A DNA stretch of 64,000 nt, taken from positions 620,001-684,000 of the forward strand of contig NZ_AP025465.1 in assembly GCF_024347355.1 (NCBI RefSeq), read 5' to 3'. Made by a program: the position numbers and the translations under genes. The notes below the pieces were generated by a model. The model was not told the origin of the DNA, did no database searches, and saw only the letters and a program-made list of their open reading frames with translations. The stretch is from Vibrio chagasii. Lineage in GTDB: Bacteria > Pseudomonadota > Gammaproteobacteria > Enterobacterales > Vibrionaceae. Of this stretch, positions 19,561-28,273 are shown piece by piece. The number at the start of each line of letters is the position of its first letter. Within the stretch, counting starts at the first letter, position 1.

Positions 19561-20466
19561 ATGAATAAATGGCCAAGTCTTAAGCAACTTCACTATCTTG
19601 TTACTCTTCACGAAACACGCCACTTTAGCGACGCCGCTGATCGCTGTTTCGTTAGCCAATCTACTCTGAGTAAAGGTATCCAAAACCTAGAAGAGCTGAT
19701 CGGTTGCCCTTTGTATGAGAAGAAAGATAAAAAGAGCCCACTCGTTTTCACTCAAGCGGGAGAGCTGGTGGTGAAGCATGGCCGAGAGTTATTGGCGAAA
19801 GGGCAAGATTTGGTTGAACTCGGAAACCTATGTAACGGCGATGCGATGCAAGGCCAGCTGCGAGTTGGATGTATCCCTACCATTGCGCCATTTCTTTTGT
19901 GCGATTTGGTACAAGAAGCCAACCAGCGCTTTCCTCAGCTAAACTTACTGCTACGTGAAGACACCACAACGAACTTACTCGCAGCACTGCGTCATGGAGA
20001 ATTAGATGTATTGATTCTGGCTCTACCTGTCGATATCGACAACATGGAGAGCAAAGTGGTTGGGCAAGATCCTTTTAGAATGGTCATCAGCCGTAATCAA
20101 GCAGATGGTATTCGTGTCCCAATTAAATATGATGACCTGCCAGACGAGTCTGTATTCTTATTGGAGAACGAGCACTGTTTAACTGAGCACGCGGTGTCAG
20201 CCTGTAAGTTAACCGACAAAGAGAAAATAAACCCGTTCACTGCCACAAGCCTCCATACATTGGTGCAAATGGTCGCGAACGGTTTAGGAACCACCTTTAT
20301 TCCACAAATGGCTATCGACCATGGATTGCTGGAAAATCAAAACCTGGTGGTTATTGATCCGCCAGGTCAACAAGCCTACCGCGATATCGGCCTTGTTTGG
20401 CGACCAAGCTCGTCACGCCGTGAAACTTTCCACCAATTAGCCGATGTGGTATCTGAGTTACTGTAA
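19561..20466 (+). CDS. oxyR: Hydrogen-peroxide-sensing regulator OxyR
   Basis: LysR-type activator of peroxide defence. The N-terminal helix-turn-helix contains HFSDAADRCFVSQSTLSKGI. The redox pair is preserved as Cys206 and Cys215 in EHCLTEHAVSAC, the same nine-residue offset as E. coli Cys199/Cys208. It has 301 residues (E. coli 305). It is divergent from the 2-Cys peroxiredoxin. The codons for its C-terminus LADVVSELL and its terminator recur, slightly diverged, at 21841-21955, so this 3' end is the edge of the variable region. Confidence 0.95.
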   Translation: MNKWPSLKQLHYLVTLHETRHFSDAADRCFVSQSTLSKGIQNLEELIGCPLYEKKDKKSPLVFTQAGELVVKHGRELLAKGQDLVELGNLCNGDAMQGQLRVGCIPTIAPFLLCDLVQEANQRFPQLNLLLREDTTTNLLAALRHGELDVLILALPVDIDNMESKVVGQDPFRMVISRNQADGIRVPIKYDDLPDESVFLLENEHCLTEHAVSACKLTDKEKINPFTATSLHTLVQMVANGLGTTFIPQMAIDHGLLENQNLVVIDPPGQQAYRDIGLVWRPSSSRRETFHQLADVVSELL

Positions 20467-20502
20467 TTTCATATAGCGCTTGATTGCCATTTTTGCAGAA
20501 AC

Positions 20503-20534
20503 CCATACGATTATGTTCAATCGTATGGTTTTTT
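20503..20534 (+). terminator. oxyR terminator
   Basis: CCATACGATT and AATCGTATGG form a 10-bp perfect stem with a 6-nt loop, then six T. It lies 36 bases after oxyR and is duplicated at 21924. Confidence 0.85.
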
Positions 20535-20562
20535 GGATTTTGCGAAATAGTATTTTACAGAT

Positions 20563-20940
20563 TTATATAAAAAATAAACTATAAGTAGTGATTGGTCCAA
20601 ACACAGATAGAAAAATATCGAACAGACTGCTAGATTTGTCAGTAATAATTATTTTCTTATCATTACCTATAGTTAAAATATTATACTTTTCATTTTTAAC
20701 CAGTTCGAAATCGAATCCATGAATTGATAAAATATTATCTATATCTAGTTTATAATAATAATTTTTAGACCCTTTAGTATGAACTTGAACATGATCAAGG
20801 CTTACCACTCTTGCTTGCTTTTCAATATCGGATACCCAAAATTGGTAGGTATCTACTGCAAGTCCGTAGACCAAAAAAGATAGGAAAGTATAGCCTAAAG
20901 TAAAAGAAGAAAACTTAAGAAGTAGGAATGATTTTTTCAT
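20563..20940 (-). pseudogene. Truncated copy (B1) of a two-TM membrane protein gene
   Basis: Start ATG 20940 (MKKSFLLLKFSSFTLGY) overlaps the upstream gene stop in ATGA. It encodes an N-terminal membrane segment, a polar domain of about 75 residues, then the start of a second membrane segment before stopping at TTYSLFFI. The intact copy at 21932-22378 continues LLYFLYKSVKYYFAKSK. Comparison shows a 17-bp deletion here between two 10-bp direct repeats (TATTTTTTAT), which shifts the frame. The protein (125 residues) is otherwise about 97 percent identical to B2. It may be non-functional, or a shorter working form. Confidence 0.7.
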
Positions 20941-21347
20941 AATCCGTCGCCGCATTTTTCCTGTGAAAGCGCAAACTTTTCTAAAAGCCCCACTGAACCT
21001 CTCAGTTTCATTTTCATTATTGAACCACAATATACGTAGTCCGCGCTATTTTCCTTATAATCTTCAACTTTTAAATAATAAAGAGTAGATAGTGATATGG
21101 CTATTATAAAGTAAACACCGATATGATGATTTGTAGTTTGGTATTTGTCATCTCTATTTTTTATTATTAGTACTAGCTGTACGATGGTGTATGTAAATAA
21201 AAAAAATGCAATAAATGAACTTATTACAGAAAAAAAGTAAATTCTTTCTGAGTCATACTCTCCTGAAGGGAAGTATATGAACGGGTAACTGCATACAATA
21301 ATGGTTGCTAAGCATATTATCGAGTACTTATATTTTGATATTTTCAT
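20937..21347 (-). CDS. Hypothetical three-TM membrane protein (A1)
   Basis: Unknown family. 136 residues: three hydrophobic segments (about 8-27, 38-62, 75-95) and a polar C-terminal tail with YCGSIMKMK, LLEKFALSQEKCGDG. The tail motif recurs in the proteins at 21344-21742, 22375-22785 and 22795-23211, defining a paralogous group. It is about 70 percent identical to the A2 protein. It overlaps the upstream gene (ATGA at 21344-21347) and downstream B1 (ATGA at 20937-20940), so all three are translationally coupled. The DNA is AT-rich compared with the flanking core genes. Confidence 0.7.
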   Translation of the reverse strand: MKISKYKYSIICLATIIVCSYPFIYFPSGEYDSERIYFFSVISSFIAFFLFTYTIVQLVLIIKNRDDKYQTTNHHIGVYFIIAISLSTLYYLKVEDYKENSADYVYCGSIMKMKLRGSVGLLEKFALSQEKCGDGL

Positions 21348-21742
21348 TCATTACACATTTCTTCGGTGATGGCGAATTTTTCAAATATACCACGCGAGCT
21401 TTTTAATTCTATTTCTGGGCCGCAGTATATATGAGTTGGGCTATTTTTTTTATAATCTTCCATTTTAAAATAATATAGAAAAGAAAGAATGAACGATATA
21501 GCAAGTAAAACATATGAAGTTTTATTTTTCATTCTAATATGATCTTTCTTTGTTTTAAATATTAATTTTAATTGAACTATACTTATGAAAAAAGACCAAA
21601 AGAAAGCAGGAGTAAGTAGTATTGATAAGAGATATATTTTATCGGTTCTATAAGAGCCGAGTGGGAAGTATAATATAGGGTAAGAACTGATTAATAATAT
21701 AATCGTAAACCTAATAGCTTGTTTGTGCTTTCGTAGTTTCAT
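21344..21742 (-). CDS. Hypothetical three-TM membrane protein (C)
   Basis: Unknown family. 132 residues, with hydrophobic segments at about 9-28, 37-60 and 76-93. The C-terminal tail IYCGPEIELK, FEKFAITEEMCNE matches the YCG...EKF...C motif of the neighbouring genes. The N-terminal SSYPILYFPLGSYRTDKIYLLS aligns with CSYPFIYFPSGEYDSERIYFFS in A1, so it is a diverged paralog. It is the first gene of the minus-strand unit C-A1-B1, all linked by 4-base overlaps. Confidence 0.7.
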   Translation of the reverse strand: MKLRKHKQAIRFTIILLISSYPILYFPLGSYRTDKIYLLSILLTPAFFWSFFISIVQLKLIFKTKKDHIRMKNKTSYVLLAISFILSFLYYFKMEDYKKNSPTHIYCGPEIELKSSRGIFEKFAITEEMCNE

Positions 21743-21767
21743 ATCTTTTCCTGTGTAGGTATATGAT

Positions 21768-21785
21768 AGCCCCAGAGGGGCTGTT
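21768..21785. terminator. Short GC-rich hairpin before gene C
   Basis: AGCCCC, loop AGA, GGGGCT, then GTTTAAA on the plus strand. It lies upstream of the C-A1-B1 unit. The T tract is weak; it could end plus-strand read-through. Confidence 0.45.
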
Positions 21786-21840
21786 TAAATAATATTTAAT
21801 TAAATTTATACAGACTCGTCGCTAGCCGTCTCGTCATTTC

Positions 21841-21876
21841 GACCTGTTAGCCGATGTGGTGTCTGAATTGCTTTAA
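21841..21876 (+). pseudogene. Remnant of a second oxyR 3' end
   Basis: GAC CTG TTA GCC GAT GTG GTG TCT GAA TTG CTT TAA reads DLLADVVSELL-stop and matches the last codons of the resident oxyR (HQLADVVSELL-stop) with mostly synonymous changes. The oxyR-type terminator follows, as at the real gene. Upstream the match decays quickly. The synonymous differences indicate that the tail came from a different oxyR allele rather than a fresh duplication. Confidence 0.75.
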
Positions 21877-21923
21877 AGTTAGTCACCTTAACAATAGTCC
21901 TTGATTGCCATTTTTGCAGAAAC

Positions 21924-21955
21924 CCATACGATTATGTTAAATCGTATGGTTTTTT
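21924..21955 (+). terminator. Duplicated oxyR-type terminator
   Basis: CCATACGATT, loop ATGTTA, AATCGTATGG, then six T: the same stem as at 20503. The stop codon of B2 on the minus strand falls at 21932-21934, across the stem-loop junction. Confidence 0.8.
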
Positions 21956-22378
21956 GGATTTTGCGAAATAGTATTTTACAGATTTATATAAAAAATACAG
22001 TAGAATAAAAAATATACTATAAGTAGTGATTGGTCCAAACACAGATAGAAAAATATCGAACAGACTGCTAGATTTGTCAGCAATAATTATTTTCTTATCA
22101 TTCTCTATAGTTAAAATATTATACTTTTCATTTTTAACCAGTTCGAAATCGAATCCATGAATTGATAAAATATTATCTATATCTAGTTTATAATAATAAG
22201 TTTTAGACCCTTTAGTATGAACTTGAACATGATCAAGGTTCACCACTCTTGCTTGCTTTTCAATACCGGATACCCAAAATTGGTAGGTATCTACTGCAAG
22301 TCCGTAGACTAAAAAAGATAGGAAAGTATAGCCTAAAGTAAAAGAAGAAAACTTAAGAAGTAGGAATGATTTTTTCAT
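21932..22378 (-). CDS. Hypothetical two-TM membrane protein (B2), intact copy
   Basis: Unknown family. Start ATG 22378 overlaps the A2 stop (ATGA). 148 residues: membrane segment at about 7-30, a polar domain with KQARVVNLDHVQVHTKGSKT and YYYKLDIDNILSIHGFDFEL (about 38-105), a second membrane segment (about 110-132), and a Lys-rich end KSVKYYFAKSKKPYDLT. The polar domain between two membrane spans faintly recalls DUF3592-type proteins; this is not established. It is the last gene of the unit D-A2-B2. Confidence 0.7.
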   Translation of the reverse strand: MKKSFLLLKFSSFTLGYTFLSFLVYGLAVDTYQFWVSGIEKQARVVNLDHVQVHTKGSKTYYYKLDIDNILSIHGFDFELVKNEKYNILTIENDKKIIIADKSSSLFDIFLSVFGPITTYSIFFILLYFLYKSVKYYFAKSKKPYDLT

Positions 22379-22785
22379 AATCCGCCGCCGCATTTTTCCT
22401 GTGAAAGCGCAAACTTTTCTAAAAAACCTACAGAACTTCTCATCTTTAATATTGCCCCGCAATATACGTGACTAGTGCTTGTTTCTTTATACTCTTCAAC
22501 CTTAAAGTAATAAAAAGTAGATAGTGATATGGCTATGATAAAATAAATACCCATATTATGATTTTTAGTTTGGTACTTATCATCCCTATTTTTTATTATC
22601 AGTGCGAGCTGTGCCACGGTAAACACTAAGAGAAAAAACATAAAAAATGAGCTTAGTACAGTAACAAAGTAAACTCTATCTGAATCATACTCCCCCGAAG
22701 GGAAGTATATGAATGGGTAACTGCATACGGCAATGATTACTAAGCATATTATCGAGTACTCATATTCTGATATTTTTATAGCCAT
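22375..22785 (-). CDS. Hypothetical three-TM membrane protein (A2)
   Basis: Unknown family. 136 residues, paralog of A1 (about 70 percent identity by eye; KNRDDKYQT and FIIAISLST are shared). Three hydrophobic segments and the tail VYCGAILKMR, FLEKFALSQEKCGGG. The conserved Cys in YCG and the Cys near the end could pair if the tail is periplasmic; topology is inferred. It lies 9 bases after gene D and overlaps B2. Confidence 0.7.
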   Translation of the reverse strand: MAIKISEYEYSIICLVIIAVCSYPFIYFPSGEYDSDRVYFVTVLSSFFMFFLLVFTVAQLALIIKNRDDKYQTKNHNMGIYFIIAISLSTFYYFKVEEYKETSTSHVYCGAILKMRSSVGFLEKFALSQEKCGGGL

Positions 22786-22794
22786 CCTTTATTA

Positions 22795-23211
22795 TTATTT
22801 TCCACACTGTTTATTGAATGAAAACTTTTCTAGTAGTTGTGTTGAACGACCAGTTTTAAGTTCAGACCCGCAATAGGATTTACTATGTTGATTTTTCAAA
22901 TTATCAAGGTCAGAGTAATACTCAAAACTAGGATAAGGGATCGCGATAATCGCTATAATTAAAACTAAAATAGACCTTCTACCTGAAATGTCCTTGTTTA
23001 CGCGTCCCATCAAATAATTGAAATTGAAATAGATAAAATAAGGTAAAAGGAATGCAAAGAAAAAAATTGTAATTGAGAATGACGCTGTCGATAAAAAATA
23101 TACATCTTCATTGCCTGCCTTGGTGTTAGGCCAGAAATAAATTGAGTAAGATAGGAGTAGAGTAAAAAATAAAAACCAAGCGTTCGTTTTTACTGTATCT
23201 TCTTTGTTCAT
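22795..23211 (-). CDS. Hypothetical membrane protein (D), first gene of the outer cassette
   Basis: Unknown family. 138 residues with hydrophobic segments at about 10-27, 37-62 and 80-95 and the tail SYCGSELKTG, LLEKFSFNKQCGK, the same motif as in A1, A2 and C; the rest is strongly diverged. Start ATG 23211. The copy of an IS903-type element begins only 28 bases upstream of the target duplication, so the original promoter has probably been moved about 1 kb away and expression may now depend on the element's end. Confidence 0.65.
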   Translation of the reverse strand: MNKEDTVKTNAWFLFFTLLLSYSIYFWPNTKAGNEDVYFLSTASFSITIFFFAFLLPYFIYFNFNYLMGRVNKDISGRRSILVLIIAIIAIPYPSFEYYSDLDNLKNQHSKSYCGSELKTGRSTQLLEKFSFNKQCGK

Positions 23212-23239
23212 TTTAATTATCAGTCTATGTAAATTGTAA

Positions 23240-23248
23240 CATTATATG
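23240..23248. repeat. Target-site duplication, left
   Basis: CATTATATG, repeated exactly at 24303-24311; 9 bp is the size made by IS903-group elements. Confidence 0.9.
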
Positions 23249-24302
23249 GGCTTTGTTGCGTAATTCAGTTTAGAGACAGAGCCACCCTGTTTCGCATGCT
23301 TTTTAGTCAATACGACAAGTTTCAGGCATACCTAACCCAGTAAGCTTGTTCAACGCTTTTATCATCGCGTAAGTTTCCCCCACCTGTGCATTGTAATTTC
23401 TTAAGCTCAATCGGCCTCCTAGCAACTGTTTAACTCGATACATCGCTGTTTCTGACAATGAACGTCTGTGGTATCCATACCGCTCTTTCCAATACTTATT
23501 TGAACCGTATAGCTTCTGGCAACCCACGGCGATATTTCGAGGGTGACCACGCTCCCAGAAGGCTGCTCTTTCTCTTGGGGGAATAAGCGCAACGGCTCGC
23601 TTAATCTTAATAGCAGCGTGACACGCTCTTGTGTCATAAGCGCCATCACCAGACACCTCAAGGATACTTCGGCGTGTTTGTTTTAGTAAATTCGGGAGTA
23701 CTTCTCCATCTGTAACCGTTGATAAACTTAGCTCGGCGGCAATGATCTCATGAGTGTTGGTATCGACGGCAATATGAAGCTTTCGCCAGACTCTACGCTT
23801 GCCATCCGTCCCATGTTTTTTGACTTTCCATTCACCTTCGCCATAAACCTTAAGGCCAGTAGCATCAATGGCCAGGTGCTGTATCGCTCCTCTCGTTTTA
23901 GTCTTAAATGAGACCTCAACTTGCTTGGCTCTACGACTGATGCAGGTGTAATGCGGACAACTTAACGGTACATGGGCTAACCTAAATATCGAGTCGATAA
24001 ATCCTTGCAGCGCTCTCAATGGCATAGAAAAAACCCGTTTCACCATGAGTGCTGTCGTGATAGCTAAATCACTGAACCGACGTGGCCTCCCACGCTTATT
24101 TTGTTTGCTTTGCGCCCAGCCGCTTATTGCCTCTTCATCAATCCAAAAGGTCAGAGAACCACGGTTAATGAGTGATTGGTTATATTGCTTCCAGTTGGTT
24201 GTTTTGTAACGAGGTTTAGGCATAGAGCTACGAGAGGTAGTGGACGTAGCTGATCAGTTCGTAGGCTCTGGATTTAGTTCCATTGAATTACGCAACAAAG
24301 CC
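23249..24302 (-). mobile_element. IS5-family (IS903-group) insertion sequence, 1054 bp
   Basis: Both ends carry the perfect 19-bp inverted repeat GGCTTTGTTGCGTAATTCA (23249-23267 and, inverted, 24284-24302), and 9-bp target duplications flank it. A single intact transposase fills the interior. The length, end sequence and duplication size all match the IS903 group of the IS5 family. The element appears complete and recent. It sits between gene D and the CBS gene, in intergenic DNA. Confidence 0.95.
23303..24223 (-). CDS. IS5-family transposase (DDE)
   Basis: 306-residue DDE transposase that catalyses movement of the surrounding element. The N-terminal part (about 1-110) includes KRGRPRRFSDLAITTALMVK. 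The catalytic Asp residues lie in HLAIDATGLKVYGEGEW and EVSGDGAYDTRACH, and the Glu in SLSETAMYRVKQLLGGRLS with the Y-(2)-R-(3)-K-like spacing of the family. No frameshift or stop is present. Start ATG 24223 lies 79 bases inside the right end. Confidence 0.95.
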   Translation of the reverse strand: MPKPRYKTTNWKQYNQSLINRGSLTFWIDEEAISGWAQSKQNKRGRPRRFSDLAITTALMVKRVFSMPLRALQGFIDSIFRLAHVPLSCPHYTCISRRAKQVEVSFKTKTRGAIQHLAIDATGLKVYGEGEWKVKKHGTDGKRRVWRKLHIAVDTNTHEIIAAELSLSTVTDGEVLPNLLKQTRRSILEVSGDGAYDTRACHAAIKIKRAVALIPPRERAAFWERGHPRNIAVGCQKLYGSNKYWKERYGYHRRSLSETAMYRVKQLLGGRLSLRNYNAQVGETYAMIKALNKLTGLGMPETCRID

Positions 24303-24311
24303 CATTATATG
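24303..24311. repeat. Target-site duplication, right
   Basis: CATTATATG, the exact partner of 23240-23248. Confidence 0.9.
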
Positions 24312-24621
24312 TCACTATATTATCTTGGCTTCTTGAATTTTTTAATCTAATTAACTGTCCACGTAAAAAATTCAAGAGATTGCCCAATCATGAATACGAC
24401 AACAGTGACGCGAGTAATGACAGGCTTTAACCATTGCTAGGATACCTATTGATGAAAATAATTTTTATTTAACCCCCAAAATAAATTTTTATGGCGAATA
24501 ATATAAATCGTATTAATATCATATTCAACTAAATTCATATGGTGTAGCGTTCTGATGCGTTTTTTCGAATGGGTCCGGGGGAGTGGTATTTTATTTCTAT
24601 TGACGAAAGTGATCTGGCGAT
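24312..24621. other. AT-rich non-coding stretch with a 14-bp inverted repeat
   Basis: No convincing gene. TCTTGAATTTTTTA at 24331-24344 is matched perfectly in reverse at 24364-24377 across a 19-nt spacer. The rest is AT-rich and should be the original upstream region of the D-A2-B2 unit, now cut off by the insertion sequence. A short minus-strand frame here (61 codons) has no supporting features. Confidence 0.55.
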
Positions 24622-24651
24622 AGAGCCTCATGATGTCATGAGGCTCTTTTT
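24622..24651. terminator. Strong terminator beyond the CBS gene
   Basis: AGAGCCTCATGA and TCATGAGGCTCT form a 12-bp perfect stem with a minimal loop and a T tract on the plus strand. It sits next to the minus-strand CBS gene stop and should act on both strands. Confidence 0.7.
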
Positions 24652-24660
24652 ATTGCTGCC

Positions 24661-25107
24661 TCAATCCACTTCAGCTTCTTCTGGCTCTACTTCTTCTTGC
24701 AGTTCAAGCAAGTTAATCGCGATGGTGACGAAGTCACTGTCGGTGATGATGCCAACCAGCTCGCCATGACTGACCACTGGTAAGCAGCCCACTTTATGCT
24801 TCTGCATGTAAATAGCAGACTCTTTTAACCCAGCTCGAGGCTCTACTGACATAACGTTTTTGTGCATGATGTCGTTGAGAGGAGTCGATAGGGTAAAAGA
24901 TTGAGCTGGCGGAATGTTTTGTAGGCTAGATTCTTGGGCGGCGAGAACGTCTCGTTGGGTGACTACGCCCAATAGTTTTCTATCGGCATCGACGACTGGG
25001 ATATGGCGGATATCAAGAGCTTCCATGGTGTGCTTAGCATCGGCCAATGAATGTGAGCGCAATAAAGTATGAGGGTTGCGAGTCATCATATCTTCAACCT
25101 TGATCAT
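24661..25107 (-). CDS. Tandem CBS-domain protein
   Basis: 148 residues forming one Bateman pair: CBS1 about 8-60 (MMTRNPHTLLRSHSLADA, RHIPVVDADRKLLGVVTQRD) and CBS2 about 75-135 (MHKNVMSVEPRAGLKESA, VGCLPVVSHGELVGIITDSD). Such stand-alone pairs bind adenine nucleotides and usually regulate a partner; the partner is unknown. The start chosen is ATG 25107 because AAGGAGG lies 5 bases upstream; the ATG seven codons earlier would place this site inside the gene. The C-terminus is acidic (EEVEPEEAEVD). Confidence 0.85.
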   Translation of the reverse strand: MIKVEDMMTRNPHTLLRSHSLADAKHTMEALDIRHIPVVDADRKLLGVVTQRDVLAAQESSLQNIPPAQSFTLSTPLNDIMHKNVMSVEPRAGLKESAIYMQKHKVGCLPVVSHGELVGIITDSDFVTIAINLLELQEEVEPEEAEVD

Positions 25108-25348
25108 ACGAACCTCCTTATTATTCATTTGTTGTTCTCACTATAGTTTTTTATCCAAAAAATAACTGAGAGGTGGCGCATTTTTGAGAGAGTTTTATGC
25201 AACTAATTCTCTAACTTGAAGCGGTGAATCGGTAGCATTATTTTACGCCTCTTTACAATAATCCATAGCTGTAAACCTTGCTATTGCGGCTCGTGTGCCT
25301 ATACTAGCCCACTGCGAAATTTTTAGTCGTGTTTGCGCTTTGTTTACG

Positions 25349-25408
25349 GTAACGGTTTACTCACTGTAACGATTGATTAGCGGCAACGATTTATTATTCG
25401 TCAACAGC
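25349..25408 (+). repeat. Three to four 17-bp-spaced direct repeats upstream of queA
   Basis: GTAACGGTT (25349), GTAACGATT (25366), GCAACGATT (25383) and a weak GTCAACAGC (25400) recur at exactly 17-bp intervals, 35-95 bases before the queA ATG. This is the only structure seen in the 334-base gap between the CBS gene and queA. It may be a set of operator sites or a chance tandem. Confidence 0.45.
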
Positions 25409-25426
25409 ACAAATCTCATCAACTAA

Positions 25427-26494
<1,068 letters not shown>

Positions 26495-26609
26495 TTTTAG
26501 CTGGTTATAAGCGATATAAATAAGAATTTACGGGTGCTAGCAGTAAGCTAGGAGTCGGGCAGGGTCTCTGTCTAATCTCTCGCAAGGAATACGCGACCGC
26601 TCCTCATAG

Positions 26610-27812
<1,203 letters not shown>

Positions 27813-27827
27813 TATTTCTTTTTTGCG

Positions 27828-27857
27828 AGCCCTGTCTCTCTTCGGAGGGACGGGGCT
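27828..27857 (+). ncRNA. UUCG-capped intergenic hairpin between tgt and yajC
   Basis: A 13-bp stem (two G-U pairs) starting AGCCCTGTC closes a TTCG tetraloop. No T tract follows on either strand, so it looks like an mRNA processing or stability element rather than a terminator. The class as RNA structure is inferred. Confidence 0.5.
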
Positions 27858-27923
27858 TGAAAATAAAGGGATACAACCCAATTAGACAAACAATTACGAA
27901 AATATAAATAGAGGATGTTTTAA

Positions 27924-28253
27924 ATGTTTATTTCTCAAGCTCACGCAGCAGCAGAAGGTGCACCAGCAGGCGGCGGTTTCGAAATGCTTATCATGCTAGG
28001 CATGTTCGCTGTGATCTTTTACTTCATGATCTACCGTCCACAAGCTAAGCGCGTTAAAGAGCACAAAAACCTAATGGCTTCTATGGGCAAAGGCGACGAA
28101 GTTCTTACTAGCGGCGGTCTGATCGGTAAAATCACTAAGATTGCAGAAGACAACGACTACGTTGCGATCGAACTGAACGCAAACAACGAAGTAGTTATCA
28201 AGAAAGACTTCGTAACAGCAGTGCTACCAAAAGGTACTCTGAAATCTCTATAA
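27924..28253 (+). CDS. yajC: Sec translocon accessory subunit YajC
   Basis: Small inner-membrane protein of the SecDF-YajC complex that associates with SecYEG. 109 residues (E. coli 110): one membrane segment (about 19-40, MLIMLGMFAVIFYFMIYRPQ) and a cytoplasmic domain with RVKEHKNLMASMGKGDEV, TSGGLIGKI. First gene of yajC-secD-secF, 20 bases before secD. Confidence 0.96.
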   Translation: MFISQAHAAAEGAPAGGGFEMLIMLGMFAVIFYFMIYRPQAKRVKEHKNLMASMGKGDEVLTSGGLIGKITKIAEDNDYVAIELNANNEVVIKKDFVTAVLPKGTLKSL

Positions 28254-28273
28254 ACAGCTAGAGGATCCTCGCT

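Larger units (their letters stand above)
20479..20940. repeat. Direct repeat, copy 1: oxyR terminator plus B gene
   Basis: From CTTGATTGCC at 20479 through the B gene start, this segment is nearly identical to 21900-22378 apart from point changes and one 17-bp deletion. Similarity continues, weakening, into the neighbouring A gene. Confidence 0.9.
21900..22378. repeat. Direct repeat, copy 2: oxyR-type terminator plus B gene
   Basis: Near-identical partner of 20479-20940, carrying the undeleted B gene. The two copies are offset by about 1.42 kb. Confidence 0.9.

Noticed and set aside
20941..21030. N-terminal extension of the B1 frame (and the same at 22379-22462 for B2)
   Set aside because: These codons overlap the end of the A gene in another frame and differ between copies, while MKKSFLLLK follows an ATGA junction in both.
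23212..24312. Integron-like attC or integrase origin for the cassettes
   Set aside because: No integrase gene and no attC core sites (GTTRRRY with its partner) were found next to the cassettes; recombination at oxyR tails explains the data better.
24446..24631. 61-codon minus-strand frame beside the insertion sequence
   Set aside because: No ribosome site, no domain, and it runs into the strong terminator hairpin.
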